Origin: Carnobacterium_A antarcticum
GTDB lineage: Bacteria > Bacillota > Bacilli > Lactobacillales > Carnobacteriaceae
Strand: one strand, 5' to 3'
NCBI RefSeq assembly: GCF_042658365.1
Contig: NZ_JBHSQC010000008.1
Length of the DNA: 64,000 nucleotides
The notes beneath the pieces were generated by a model, which was not told where the DNA came from, ran no database searches, and was given only the letters and a program-made list of their open reading frames with translations. A program made the translations under genes and the position numbers. Below, piece after piece: positions 42,907 to 50,899 of the stretch. Every line of letters starts with the position of its first letter. Position 1 is the stretch's first letter.

Positions 42907-43366
42907 ATGCATCCAATATCTCTTTCTGCATACCAAACATCGCTTTTTCTTCTTCTGGTTCCATGTGGTCGTAACCATTTAAATGTAAAAAACCATGAAG
43001 AGCAAGAAAGCCAAGTTCACGATCAAAGGAATGACCGTATTCTACTGCTTGGTCTGCTGTTTTTTCAATTGAGATGATAATATCTCCTATATTATTAGGG
43101 ACAATACCTTCAAAACCGGCTAAGCTCATTGAAAAATCATCTTCGACTTCATCTTCAAGCGCAAAACTGATGACATCTGTTGGTTGATCCTTAAAGCGGT
43201 ACTCACGATTGATTTCTTGTATTCTTTGATTATCGACAAACAGAACCGACATTTCAGTATTTTCAGCTAAATGGATGTGTTTTCCTGCAAATTCAAGCAA
43301 AGAATGAACCAACTCTTGCTGCTCTTTCGTTACTTTATCCGTTTCATCGAATAAATCTATTTCCAT
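42890..43366 (-). CDS. ybeY: Endoribonuclease YbeY (rRNA maturation factor)
   Basis: A zinc-dependent RNase involved in 16S rRNA 3' maturation. The 158 residues carry the metal-binding motif HGFLHLNGYDH (about 127-137) and the family block TDVISFAL. It lies between pgpH and dgkA in the common Firmicute order. Confidence 0.96.
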   Translation of the reverse strand: MEIDLFDETDKVTKEQQELVHSLLEFAGKHIHLAENTEMSVLFVDNQRIQEINREYRFKDQPTDVISFALEDEVEDDFSMSLAGFEGIVPNNIGDIIISIEKTADQAVEYGHSFDRELGFLALHGFLHLNGYDHMEPEEEKAMFGMQKEILDAYGLER

Positions 43367-43391
43367 AAATTAAACGGTCCCTTCTAATTGT

Positions 43392-45611
43392 TTATTCAGT
43401 CACTTTTAAATCGGTTGTTTTTTTAAAATTTGGATACTCAATTCTTGAATGAAACGTTCCATTCAACCCTTCACAAATAGAATGCTCAACAATTTTTAAT
43501 TCTTTCATCGAAATATCGCATTCATCAAATTGCCCATCCGCGATCCGACCGTTAATAAGTTGGTGAATGAATTCTTCAATCGCCTTTTTAGAAGGGTTTG
43601 ACATGGAGCGTACAGCTGCTTCCGCGCTGTCAGCAATGGTAATAACTGCTGCTTCTTTTGTTTGCGGTTTAGGGCCTGGGTACCTAAAGTCGCTTTCTTT
43701 TACCTCAGGATCCAGTTCTTTGGCTTTGATGTAAAAAAACTTCATTAAAGTTGTTCCATGATGCTGTGCGCAAATATCAATGATGGTTTGAGGCATTTTA
43801 GCTTCTTCTAACATTTTTATACCTTCACTCACATGGCCGAAAATAATCTCTTTGCTTTCAAATGGTGTTAATAAGTCATGTGGATTCTCCATCCCGGGAG
43901 ACAAGTTTTCTACAAAGAAAAGGGAATGCCTTAGTTTTCCAACATCATGATAATAACAAGCAACTCTGGCAAATAATGAATCTCCTCCAATAGCACCTAC
44001 TGCATTAGCGCTTAAATTTGCTACCATTAAACTATGATGATACGTTCCCGGGGCTTTTGTGACCAACTCTTTAAGTAAAGGGCTATTTGGATTCTCTAAC
44101 TCTGTTAACGTCAATACCGCATTCTCTTCAAAAAGAACTTCCACATAAGGCGAAAGGATCACGGCTAGGAAATAAGAAAGCAGTCCGCCTGCTAAAGCAA
44201 ATGCCACCATCAAAAGCGATTTTTTAGTAAAGAACGGCATATTTAAGTATAAAATAAACGAACTGATAAATAATGCATTAAATAACGTTGTCCAAATGAA
44301 TGTATTCCAGAATTGACTAGCAATTCTTTTTCGTGTGATCATCGTACCCATCATTCCGCTCAATAAATAAAACAACGCTAAAACAATACTGAAGCTTGTC
44401 CCAGTATCAGCTTTAAAAATAAAAACTGAAAAGGCAGCTAAAAATCCATTGGAAACAATCCCGTAGCGTCTAGAAATAAAAGCCGTTAATAACACTGGCG
44501 CTAAAGCTGTAGGATACAATAAACTTACATTGCTGATATCAGCATTTTGCATTAATTGCAAACCTTTCAAGATCAGTAAAGCTCCAATCATTGTGAAAGC
44601 ATATAACGTGATTTCATGACCTTGTTTTACTGAAGGATCTTTTTTAGATTTCCCTAGATAGAATAAAACCAAGGCCTGAGCTAAAATCAGCAAAGCCAGC
44701 CCGTAAATCATTTGATAAGAAGGTTTAGCGTCTAGTAGCCCCAATAGTTTCATTTGGTGCATGGCATTGCTATCAACTACATGTCCTTCTTGAACAATAA
44801 CCTGCCCTTGCAGTATCAAAGCCGGTTGGACATTGGCACTTGCTGCTTTCCGCTGCTCTTGAGTGGATTTTTCATTGTAAATATTATTTTCTACAATGGT
44901 ATTATCAATAATCAAACTTGCGATTCTTTGATCATTGGTTGTTAAATCCCAATAATCTAAATGTGTACTTGATTCTTGTTTGACTTTGCTAAGTTCATCA
45001 AGTTTGATCGGCTTTGACATTAACTCTGAAACAATATCAGTAGTCGCGTCTTCTATTTGTTTTCTAACGGTTTCAGAGGCATCTAAAAGGTCGAGAATGA
45101 CCCATTCAGGCAAGCTCTGAATAAAAGTTTTGGTAGCATCATCGATTGCGATCAGCTTTTCATTAAATAAACTCAATTTCTCTTGCGGCGTTAAGCGCGT
45201 TACCTCTGCCTCCGAGGCTTTATCGTCTTTCTTCTTAGCTTCGAGAGCAGCTTTTTCTTTAGACAGTTTTTCTTGATACTGTTCGTCTGCTAATTTATTC
45301 ACGTCTTCAATAGCAGCGAACAACAATTGGATTTTCTCTGTTTGGATTCCATTCAGACCGGCATTATAAGAAAAAACTGGAGTAACGTTGTCTGCAGCAA
45401 TTTGTCGATTTTCTTCTGTTTTTTCAGTATCTTCAACAGTCGTTTGAGCCCGAATGGTTTCTTCAGCTACTTGATACAAATGGATTTTTAAAGCTTTAGG
45501 CTTAACGTTGCTGAACATAATAAAGAAAAGAAAGGCAGAAAAAAGAATAAGAACAAACGGGATATAAGTTTTCCCCATTCTTTTTTGCACATTGGTTAAA
45601 TGACCCTTCAT
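43392..45611 (-). CDS. pgpH: Cyclic-di-AMP phosphodiesterase PgpH (7TM-HD)
   Basis: A membrane HD-domain hydrolase that degrades the second messenger c-di-AMP. The 739 residues show one N-terminal membrane helix, an extracellular 7TMR-HDED domain (about 50-290), seven membrane helices (about 295-480), and a cytoplasmic HD domain with GTYHHSLMVANL, YYHDVGKL, and H-G-T-T. It follows phoH by 32 bases. Confidence 0.95.
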   Translation of the reverse strand: MKGHLTNVQKRMGKTYIPFVLILFSAFLFFIMFSNVKPKALKIHLYQVAEETIRAQTTVEDTEKTEENRQIAADNVTPVFSYNAGLNGIQTEKIQLLFAAIEDVNKLADEQYQEKLSKEKAALEAKKKDDKASEAEVTRLTPQEKLSLFNEKLIAIDDATKTFIQSLPEWVILDLLDASETVRKQIEDATTDIVSELMSKPIKLDELSKVKQESSTHLDYWDLTTNDQRIASLIIDNTIVENNIYNEKSTQEQRKAASANVQPALILQGQVIVQEGHVVDSNAMHQMKLLGLLDAKPSYQMIYGLALLILAQALVLFYLGKSKKDPSVKQGHEITLYAFTMIGALLILKGLQLMQNADISNVSLLYPTALAPVLLTAFISRRYGIVSNGFLAAFSVFIFKADTGTSFSIVLALFYLLSGMMGTMITRKRIASQFWNTFIWTTLFNALFISSFILYLNMPFFTKKSLLMVAFALAGGLLSYFLAVILSPYVEVLFEENAVLTLTELENPNSPLLKELVTKAPGTYHHSLMVANLSANAVGAIGGDSLFARVACYYHDVGKLRHSLFFVENLSPGMENPHDLLTPFESKEIIFGHVSEGIKMLEEAKMPQTIIDICAQHHGTTLMKFFYIKAKELDPEVKESDFRYPGPKPQTKEAAVITIADSAEAAVRSMSNPSKKAIEEFIHQLINGRIADGQFDECDISMKELKIVEHSICEGLNGTFHSRIEYPNFKKTTDLKVTE

Positions 45612-45643
45612 TTATTCACATCCTAGCTCAAATTATTCACCGG

Positions 45644-46642
45644 TTATTCTGTTGAATCTTTTTGGCTTAATAAAGCTTCTTCCTTTTCTGCACTGTAAGC
45701 TTCGATAATACTTGCCACTACGGGGTGTCTTACAACATCTTTTGAATCAAAGTAAACAAAATCAATGTTTTTAACATTGCGTAAAATTTTTTCAGCATGG
45801 ATCAACCCGCTTTGGGCTCCTCTTGGCAAATCAATTTGTGTGACATCACCATTGATGATCATCTTAGACCCAAAACCTAAACGAGTTAAAAACATTTTCA
45901 TTTGAGAGATTGTTGTATTTTGAGCTTCATCTAAAATGACAAAAGCATCATCTAACGTCCGACCGCGCATATAAGCGAGTGGAGCAATTTCAATGACTCC
46001 ACGATCCATCAAACGTGCCGTATGTTCTATACCAAAAAGGCTATAAAGCGCATCGTAGATTGGTCTCAAATAAGGATCGACTTTTTCTTTCAAATCACCG
46101 GGTAAAAAGCCTAAATTTTCACCAGCTTCAACGGCTGGACGAGTTAAAATAATTTTTTTAACTTCCCCTTTTTTCAAAGCAGCAATAGCCATCACTACGG
46201 CCAAATAAGTTTTACCTGTTCCAGCAGGTCCGATACCAAAAACGATATCGTGTTTTTTTACTGATTGAACGTATTCTCTTTGGCCAAAATTTTTAGCACG
46301 AATAGGCTTTCCAGTAAAGTCTTTTCCAATTTCTTCTTCGTACATACTGATAAAATAATTTAAGGTACCGTTTTGAGCCATCTTGATTGCGGTAACGACA
46401 TCGGTTTGACTGATACGGATGCCACGTTCGAATAATTCCTGTAATTGGGTCAAAATTTTTTCCGTTAAATTAGCTTGTTTTTCAGTGCCAATGATTTCTA
46501 CTCGATCACCTCGGCTATTGATGACCACTTCCATTGACTCTTCAAGCAATTTCAAGTGTTTGTCTTGAGCGCCAAATAAAGCACCCGCACTATCAGGATT
46601 TTTCAATTGAAAATCATAGGTTTCGTTCGTTAACTTGGTCAA
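45644..46642 (-). CDS. phoH: PhoH family ATPase
   Basis: A cytoplasmic P-loop ATPase of the PhoH (YqfD/YbeZ-linked) group, often functionally linked with YbeY in RNA metabolism. Walker A GPAGTGKTYLA (about 133-143) and Walker B FVILDEAQN are intact; a KH-like N-terminal region precedes. The start is TTG with AAGGAG about 10 bases upstream. It heads the phoH-pgpH-ybeY-dgkA-cdd-era-recO block. Confidence 0.95.
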   Translation of the reverse strand: MTKLTNETYDFQLKNPDSAGALFGAQDKHLKLLEESMEVVINSRGDRVEIIGTEKQANLTEKILTQLQELFERGIRISQTDVVTAIKMAQNGTLNYFISMYEEEIGKDFTGKPIRAKNFGQREYVQSVKKHDIVFGIGPAGTGKTYLAVVMAIAALKKGEVKKIILTRPAVEAGENLGFLPGDLKEKVDPYLRPIYDALYSLFGIEHTARLMDRGVIEIAPLAYMRGRTLDDAFVILDEAQNTTISQMKMFLTRLGFGSKMIINGDVTQIDLPRGAQSGLIHAEKILRNVKNIDFVYFDSKDVVRHPVVASIIEAYSAEKEEALLSQKDSTE

Positions 46643-46799
46643 ACAACCGACACTCCTTCATTGTGAGTTTATTTATCAAAATAATAACTTGTTTTATGTT
46701 TAAACAGAGGATTAACTGCTGTTCTTAAAGCGTATTCTTATTTTAGCATAATTAAACTGCTTCTGCGTGTTTTGGTTTCTTTTTATCATTTTTTTACAT

Positions 46800-46840
46800 A
46801 AAAAAAGATAAAAGCCAAGGACGTATCCTTTGCTTTTATC
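46800..46840 (-). terminator. Terminator of rpsU-yqeY
   Basis: GATAAAAGC.AAGGA pairs with TCCTT.GCTTTTATC around a tetraloop, followed by a T run on the minus strand. The interval to phoH is AT-rich without a gene. Confidence 0.9.
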
Positions 46841-46847
46841 TATCGAA

Positions 46848-47291
46848 TTAGTTTAACTGTTCTTTAACTAGACGATTGATTTCATTTCCGTCTGCTTTAC
46901 CTTTGGTTAAAGGCATAACAGCACCCATAACTTTACCGAAGTCTTTCATGGATGTAGCATTCACTTTCGCTATGGCTTCTGTAACAATCGCTTTTAGTTC
47001 TTCTTCAGTAAACTGTTGAGGTAAATATTTTTCAACTAAAGTGATGGCTCTTTGTGTCTGTTCAACCAAATCTTCGCGATTGGCATTTTGAAATTCAACA
47101 AGAGATTCACGACGTTGTTTCATTTCGCGAGAAAGAACTGTTAGTTCTTCATCCTCACTCAATTCATTACCTGTTTTAATTTGTTCGTTTTGTAATGCAG
47201 CTTTTAACATGCGCAGGACACCTAAAGTTTCTTTATCTTTAGCTTTCATGGCTGTTTTGACATCTTGATTTATGGTTGTTAGAAGTGACAA
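46848..47291 (-). CDS. yqeY: GatB/YqeY domain-containing protein
   Basis: A 147-residue helical protein with the YqeY fold related to the tRNA-binding tail of GatB. Family blocks are VLRMLKAALQNEQI and the C-terminal MPLTKGKADGNEINRLVK. Function is not firmly known, probably tRNA-related. It is co-transcribed with rpsU, 35 bases downstream, as in Bacillus. Confidence 0.92.
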   Translation of the reverse strand: MSLLTTINQDVKTAMKAKDKETLGVLRMLKAALQNEQIKTGNELSEDEELTVLSREMKQRRESLVEFQNANREDLVEQTQRAITLVEKYLPQQFTEEELKAIVTEAIAKVNATSMKDFGKVMGAVMPLTKGKADGNEINRLVKEQLN

Positions 47292-47326
47292 GACTTTCTC
47301 ACCCTCAATTCTTCTGCGTTATCTGA

Positions 47327-47500
47327 TTAGAACTTACGTTTTCTAGCCGCCTCAGATTTCTTCTTACGTTTCACACTTGGTTTTTCGTAGAATTCGCGTT
47401 TACGGGCTTCTTGCAAAGTACCAGTTTTTGAAACGGTGCGTTTGAAGCGACGAAGAGCATCATCAAGAGATTCATTTTTCTTAATAACTGTTTTTGACAT
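47327..47500 (-). CDS. rpsU: 30S ribosomal protein S21
   Basis: A very basic 57-residue protein of the small ribosomal subunit. The translation begins MSKTVIKKNESLDDALRRFK and contains KTGTLQEARKREFYEKPSVK, the S21 signature. GGAGGGAGGG lies upstream of ATG. A consensus promoter drives the rpsU-yqeY pair. Confidence 0.97.
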   Translation of the reverse strand: MSKTVIKKNESLDDALRRFKRTVSKTGTLQEARKREFYEKPSVKRKKKSEAARKRKF

Positions 47501-47590
47501 AGTAAATTCCCTCCCTCCGTGCTTGTAAAAGTAACCGTTATTTCTTATACAAAATAAAGAAACTTGTATAAATAAGAACTGTCCTTCTTT

Positions 47591-47619
47591 ATTATATCGA
47601 ATGTATTTTTTTACGTCAA
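47591..47619 (-). promoter_or_regulatory. Promoter of rpsU-yqeY
   Basis: TTGACG (complement of 47614-47619) and TATAAT (complement of 47591-47596), spacer 17. A leader of about 85 bases follows before the S21 start. The stretch 47620-47760 toward zur has no gene and only weak inverted repeats. Confidence 0.88.
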
Positions 47620-47760
47620 TAAGGTATTTGTTTTTTATTCGAAAAACAGTGAAACGTTTTAGAAAAAAACGTTGGGATAGCTATGACAAATCACGGTAAA
47701 TAACGATTAGCAAGCTCTAAAAAGAGAAAAACACTTTTATGAATAAAATGCTGGAAATTT

Positions 47761-48189
47761 TTATTTAGGCCTCTTTTTCGAACATTTTTCGCATTTCCCA
47801 AAAATCTCAAAGCGATGAGAATCAATTTCGCAACCCGTCAATTGTTCTTCAAAAAAATTCATAGGACACATTTCAATATTTTTTGTCATTCCACATGTTG
47901 TACAAATAAAGTGATGGTGGTGACCTTCATGCATACATCCAAAGCGGAACATTTTCTCACCATTTAATTCTGTTTCTTCGAGCACGTCTAAACCGACAAA
48001 AGTATAAAGATTACGATAAATGGTATCATAACTGATTGTAGGATAACTTTCTTTTAAGAGGACGTGCACATCTTTAGCAGGCAGATAACGATTTTCATTT
48101 GCAAAAATGGACAGTATTTGTTCACGTTTATCAGTATATTTATATCCGTTTTTTTTCAATGTTTCAATAGCTTTTTCAACAGCAGTCAT
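47761..48189 (-). CDS. zur: Fur-family regulator, probably zinc-responsive Zur
   Basis: A 142-residue metal-dependent repressor. N-terminal winged helix (about 1-85; YKYTDKREQILSIF, SYDTIYRNLYTF) and C-terminal metal domain with HHHHFICTTCG and CEKC structural zinc cysteines. The run KYT.KRE, ELNGEKMFRF and HHHHFIC..CG.TK resembles Bacillus Zur more than Fur or PerR as I recall them, so Zur is the likely assignment. It would control zinc uptake genes, none of which lie here. Confidence 0.85.
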   Translation of the reverse strand: MTAVEKAIETLKKNGYKYTDKREQILSIFANENRYLPAKDVHVLLKESYPTISYDTIYRNLYTFVGLDVLEETELNGEKMFRFGCMHEGHHHHFICTTCGMTKNIEMCPMNFFEEQLTGCEIDSHRFEIFGKCEKCSKKRPK

Positions 48190-48232
48190 ATCTATTCTTC
48201 GTCTCCTTTAAATCATTCACTGATTATCGTCT

Positions 48233-48262
48233 ATTATAACGCATTTTAAAGATATTAAGCAA
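48233..48262 (-). promoter_or_regulatory. Putative promoter of zur
   Basis: TTGCTT (complement of 48257-48262), 18 bases, TATAAT (complement of 48233-48238). It diverges from the promoter of the PPDK-regulator gene. Confidence 0.6.
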
Positions 48263-48288
48263 GGCAGCTGTTCTCTCTTGGTTCCCGC

Positions 48289-48317
48289 TGTTTTTCTGTT
48301 AACAAGTCAGGTATAAT
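48289..48317 (+). promoter_or_regulatory. Putative promoter of the PPDK-regulator gene
   Basis: Perfect TATAAT at 48312-48317; the -35 at 48289-48294 is poor (TGTTTT), so an activator or weak expression is possible. A leader of about 70 bases follows. Confidence 0.45.
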
Positions 48318-48392
48318 GAATGTGACGGATATTCAGAACGTAACGCAATTGGTTTTTACCGTTAGCTGTATCGTTCAGAAAAGAGGGGAAAA

Positions 48393-49223
48393 ATGACGGA
48401 AAATGAAGAAATCAATATCTATATCATTTCGGACTCTGTTGGTGGAACTGCTAATACATTAGGTAGAGCAGCAATGGCTCAATTTCCAGAAGTTAATGCA
48501 AATGTATCTGCTTATCCTTTTATTCGAGGAGAAGATACACTAGTATCAATATTGGAAAAAGCACATAAAGATAATGCTTTAATTCTTCATACGCTTATCT
48601 CCAATAATTTAAACGACATTGTAGCTAAATTCTGTCAAGAGCACAAGTTATTTTGTTTCGATATCTTAAATCCGGTTGTGCAAGAAATTGAGCATCGTTC
48701 TCATCAGCAAGCTTTAAAAAAACCAGGAGCCTTACATCAGTTAGATGACAGTTACTTTAATCGCATCAGCGCAATTGAATTTGCTGTAAAGTATGACGAC
48801 GGTCGTGATCCTAATGGTTTTTTGGAAGCAGATATTGTGATTTTGGGAATTTCAAGAACTTCAAAGACACCTTTGAGTATGTTTTTAGCCAACCAAAACT
48901 ATAAAGTGGCCAATCTTCCACTCGTTCCGGAAGCTCACATTCCTGATTTATTGTGGCAAGTTGACCCTAAAAAAATAGTTGGGTTAACCAATGACCGAAA
49001 AATTTTAAACTCTATTCGGCGCGAGCGAATGATTGCTTATGGATTAAATCCTGAAACAGCTTACTCAAGAATCGACCGGATTGACGAAGAACTGGCTTTC
49101 GCTAAAGAATTGTATGAAAAATTGGGTTGTCTGGTAATCAACGTTGCTACTAAATCTATTGAGGAAACAGCTGCTATTATCGTTAACACCTTAGAGATTA
49201 ATCACAACAAACAGGATTTCTGA
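48393..49223 (+). CDS. Pyruvate, phosphate dikinase regulatory protein (DUF299)
   Basis: A bifunctional Ser/Thr kinase and pyrophosphorylase that switches pyruvate phosphate dikinase (or PEP synthase) off and on. The 276 residues carry YIISDSVGGTANTLGRAA at the start and the P-loop GISRTSKTPLSMFLA (about 152-166). In Bacillus the homologue YqfL lies next to dnaG; here it diverges from zur. The dikinase it would control is not in the window. Confidence 0.93.
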   Translation: MTENEEINIYIISDSVGGTANTLGRAAMAQFPEVNANVSAYPFIRGEDTLVSILEKAHKDNALILHTLISNNLNDIVAKFCQEHKLFCFDILNPVVQEIEHRSHQQALKKPGALHQLDDSYFNRISAIEFAVKYDDGRDPNGFLEADIVILGISRTSKTPLSMFLANQNYKVANLPLVPEAHIPDLLWQVDPKKIVGLTNDRKILNSIRRERMIAYGLNPETAYSRIDRIDEELAFAKELYEKLGCLVINVATKSIEETAAIIVNTLEINHNKQDF

Positions 49224-49241
49224 TCCTTAATGCTATGCTAA

Positions 49242-49280
49242 AAAAGACACCAACCCTCGTTATGAGAGCTGGTGTCTTTT
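49242..49280. terminator. Bidirectional terminator between convergent genes
   Basis: AAAAGACACCA pairs with TGGTGTCTTTT; A and T runs on opposite sides serve both the + gene before it and the - strand TPM gene after it. Confidence 0.85.
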
Positions 49281-49317
49281 GATGTTTAGTCATTGTTTCT
49301 GATATTTAAAGTTAGTA

Positions 49318-50148
49318 TTAGAATCCTCGGCTTGAGCCGCCTCCGCCGGATCTACCTCCGCCGCCGAAGCCGCCGCCTCCTCCAAAGCCGCCACCGCCAC
49401 CGAAACCACCGCGGTTGCTTCCTCCAGCGGACATGCCGATAAGGAAAGGCAAGATGCTGCTAGAACGTCGTCCACCGGGACCGCCTTTGCCGCCACCGCC
49501 ACCAAAAAAACTACTTGCAAAAAAGAAAACGATTAAAATGATAATAACAGGAGAAAAACTTGTTCCGCCATCATCGTATTGTGACTCATCAACTTGATGT
49601 CCCGAAAAAATCACATCATTGTCGAATTGGTATTCTTTATTTACTTTGATAGCTGTTTCAGTAAATATATTTTTTAAAGCTGTATCGAACTGATTGTTTT
49701 TTAAGTCTTCAATATTTCGATCTAAGATAGCTCCTGTGCCACTGTCTGTTAGTGCCCCTTCTAAGCCATATCCAACTTCAAACCGAATTTCACGTTCTTG
49801 AGCAGACATTAAAACCAATACGCCATTATCTAATTTCTTTCCACCTATACCCCATTTTTCGAATAACTCTACCGCATACTCATCAATTGATACGCCTTCT
49901 AGACTATCGACTGTCGCTACTACGACTTGAGGTTGTTCAGTAGTATCCTCATAATGTTTGTTCACATCTATAATCAACTTTTCGGTCTCAGGAGAAAGAA
50001 GATCAGCTTCATCATACACATAGAATTCAGTAGAAGGATCTGGGTAATTAGGAGCTGCGTGGACGTTAAGCGGAGTGAAGTAAAGAAACATTAGGCCGCA
50101 CGCAATCACAAAGCGAAAAATCAGGCTGCTTTTCCAGATTCTTTTCAC
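49318..50148 (-). CDS. TPM-domain (YgcG-type) exported membrane protein
   Basis: A 276-residue protein with signal peptide (about 1-31), a TPM domain (about 35-180; FYVYDEADLLSPETEKLI, VGYGLEGALTD, IFTETAIKVN), one membrane helix (about 205-222) and a C-terminal tail of glycine repeats ending GGGGSSRGF. The family has been linked to phosphatase or photosystem repair in other lineages; the role here is unknown. GTG start with AAAGGAGG. It follows lemA by 33 bases. Confidence 0.9.
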   Translation of the reverse strand: MKRIWKSSLIFRFVIACGLMFLYFTPLNVHAAPNYPDPSTEFYVYDEADLLSPETEKLIIDVNKHYEDTTEQPQVVVATVDSLEGVSIDEYAVELFEKWGIGGKKLDNGVLVLMSAQEREIRFEVGYGLEGALTDSGTGAILDRNIEDLKNNQFDTALKNIFTETAIKVNKEYQFDNDVIFSGHQVDESQYDDGGTSFSPVIIILIVFFFASSFFGGGGGKGGPGGRRSSSILPFLIGMSAGGSNRGGFGGGGGFGGGGGFGGGGRSGGGGSSRGF

Positions 50149-50181
50149 ACATGTTCCTCCTTTAATAAAAATATTCGTTGA

Positions 50182-50748
50182 TTAATCAAAGTTTACTTCA
50201 GGAGCTGTCTCAGCGCCCTCTACAGCTTTAAAATAAGGTTTCTTTTCAAATCCGGTCATACTTGCGATGATTGAACCCGGGAAGCGTCTAACACGATTAT
50301 TGTATCCTTGAACGGCTTCATTGTAGCGTTGTCTTTCAACGGCAACTCGGTTTTCAGTTCCAGCTAGTTCGTCCATCAAAGCTGTAACATTTTCATTAGA
50401 CTTTAGTTCAGGATAATTCTCTACGACAACTAACAATCTTGATAAAGCTGAACTCATTTCGTTGTTAGCATCGATTTTTTCTTCTACAGTATCAGCCCCG
50501 CCTAACTGAGCACGTGCATCAGCAATATCTCCAAAAACAGCTTGTTCTTGATTCATTGCGCCTTTAACGGAGTTAACCAAGTTAGGAATCAAGTCGTTCC
50601 GACGCTGCAACTGAGATTCCACTTGTGACCAAGCTACGTCTACATTACTTTCTTCTTGTATCAAACCGTTATACGAACTGACAAACGGAACGACTAAAAT
50701 AAGTAACGCGATGACAACACCTATGATTATTTTAACACTTTTTTTCAT
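50182..50748 (-). CDS. lemA: LemA family protein
   Basis: A 188-residue protein with an N-terminal membrane helix (about 7-25) and a helical outer domain. Family motifs are SYNGLIQEESNVDVAWSQVE, RRNDLIPNLVNSVKG and the C-terminal YNNRVRRFPGS. LemA often occurs beside TPM-domain and DUF2207 proteins, as it does here. Molecular role unknown. Confidence 0.93.
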   Translation of the reverse strand: MKKSVKIIIGVVIALLILVVPFVSSYNGLIQEESNVDVAWSQVESQLQRRNDLIPNLVNSVKGAMNQEQAVFGDIADARAQLGGADTVEEKIDANNEMSSALSRLLVVVENYPELKSNENVTALMDELAGTENRVAVERQRYNEAVQGYNNRVRRFPGSIIASMTGFEKKPYFKAVEGAETAPEVNFD

Positions 50749-50899
50749 CTTCTATTCCTTCTTTCTGTTGACTATTTATGAGTGTATTAGCGAATAAATA
50801 TCATTTTACTCTACCTCATCATAACTTAAGTTTACCTCAAAACAAATAAAAAGGTATGAGACTTAAGTAGGAAAAAAATTATTTTACTGTTTCATCGGT

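Noticed and set aside
49290..49597. Ala/Val-rich and Pro-rich frames over the glycine-repeat region
   Set aside because: They are shadows of the GGN-repeat tail of the TPM protein in other frames.
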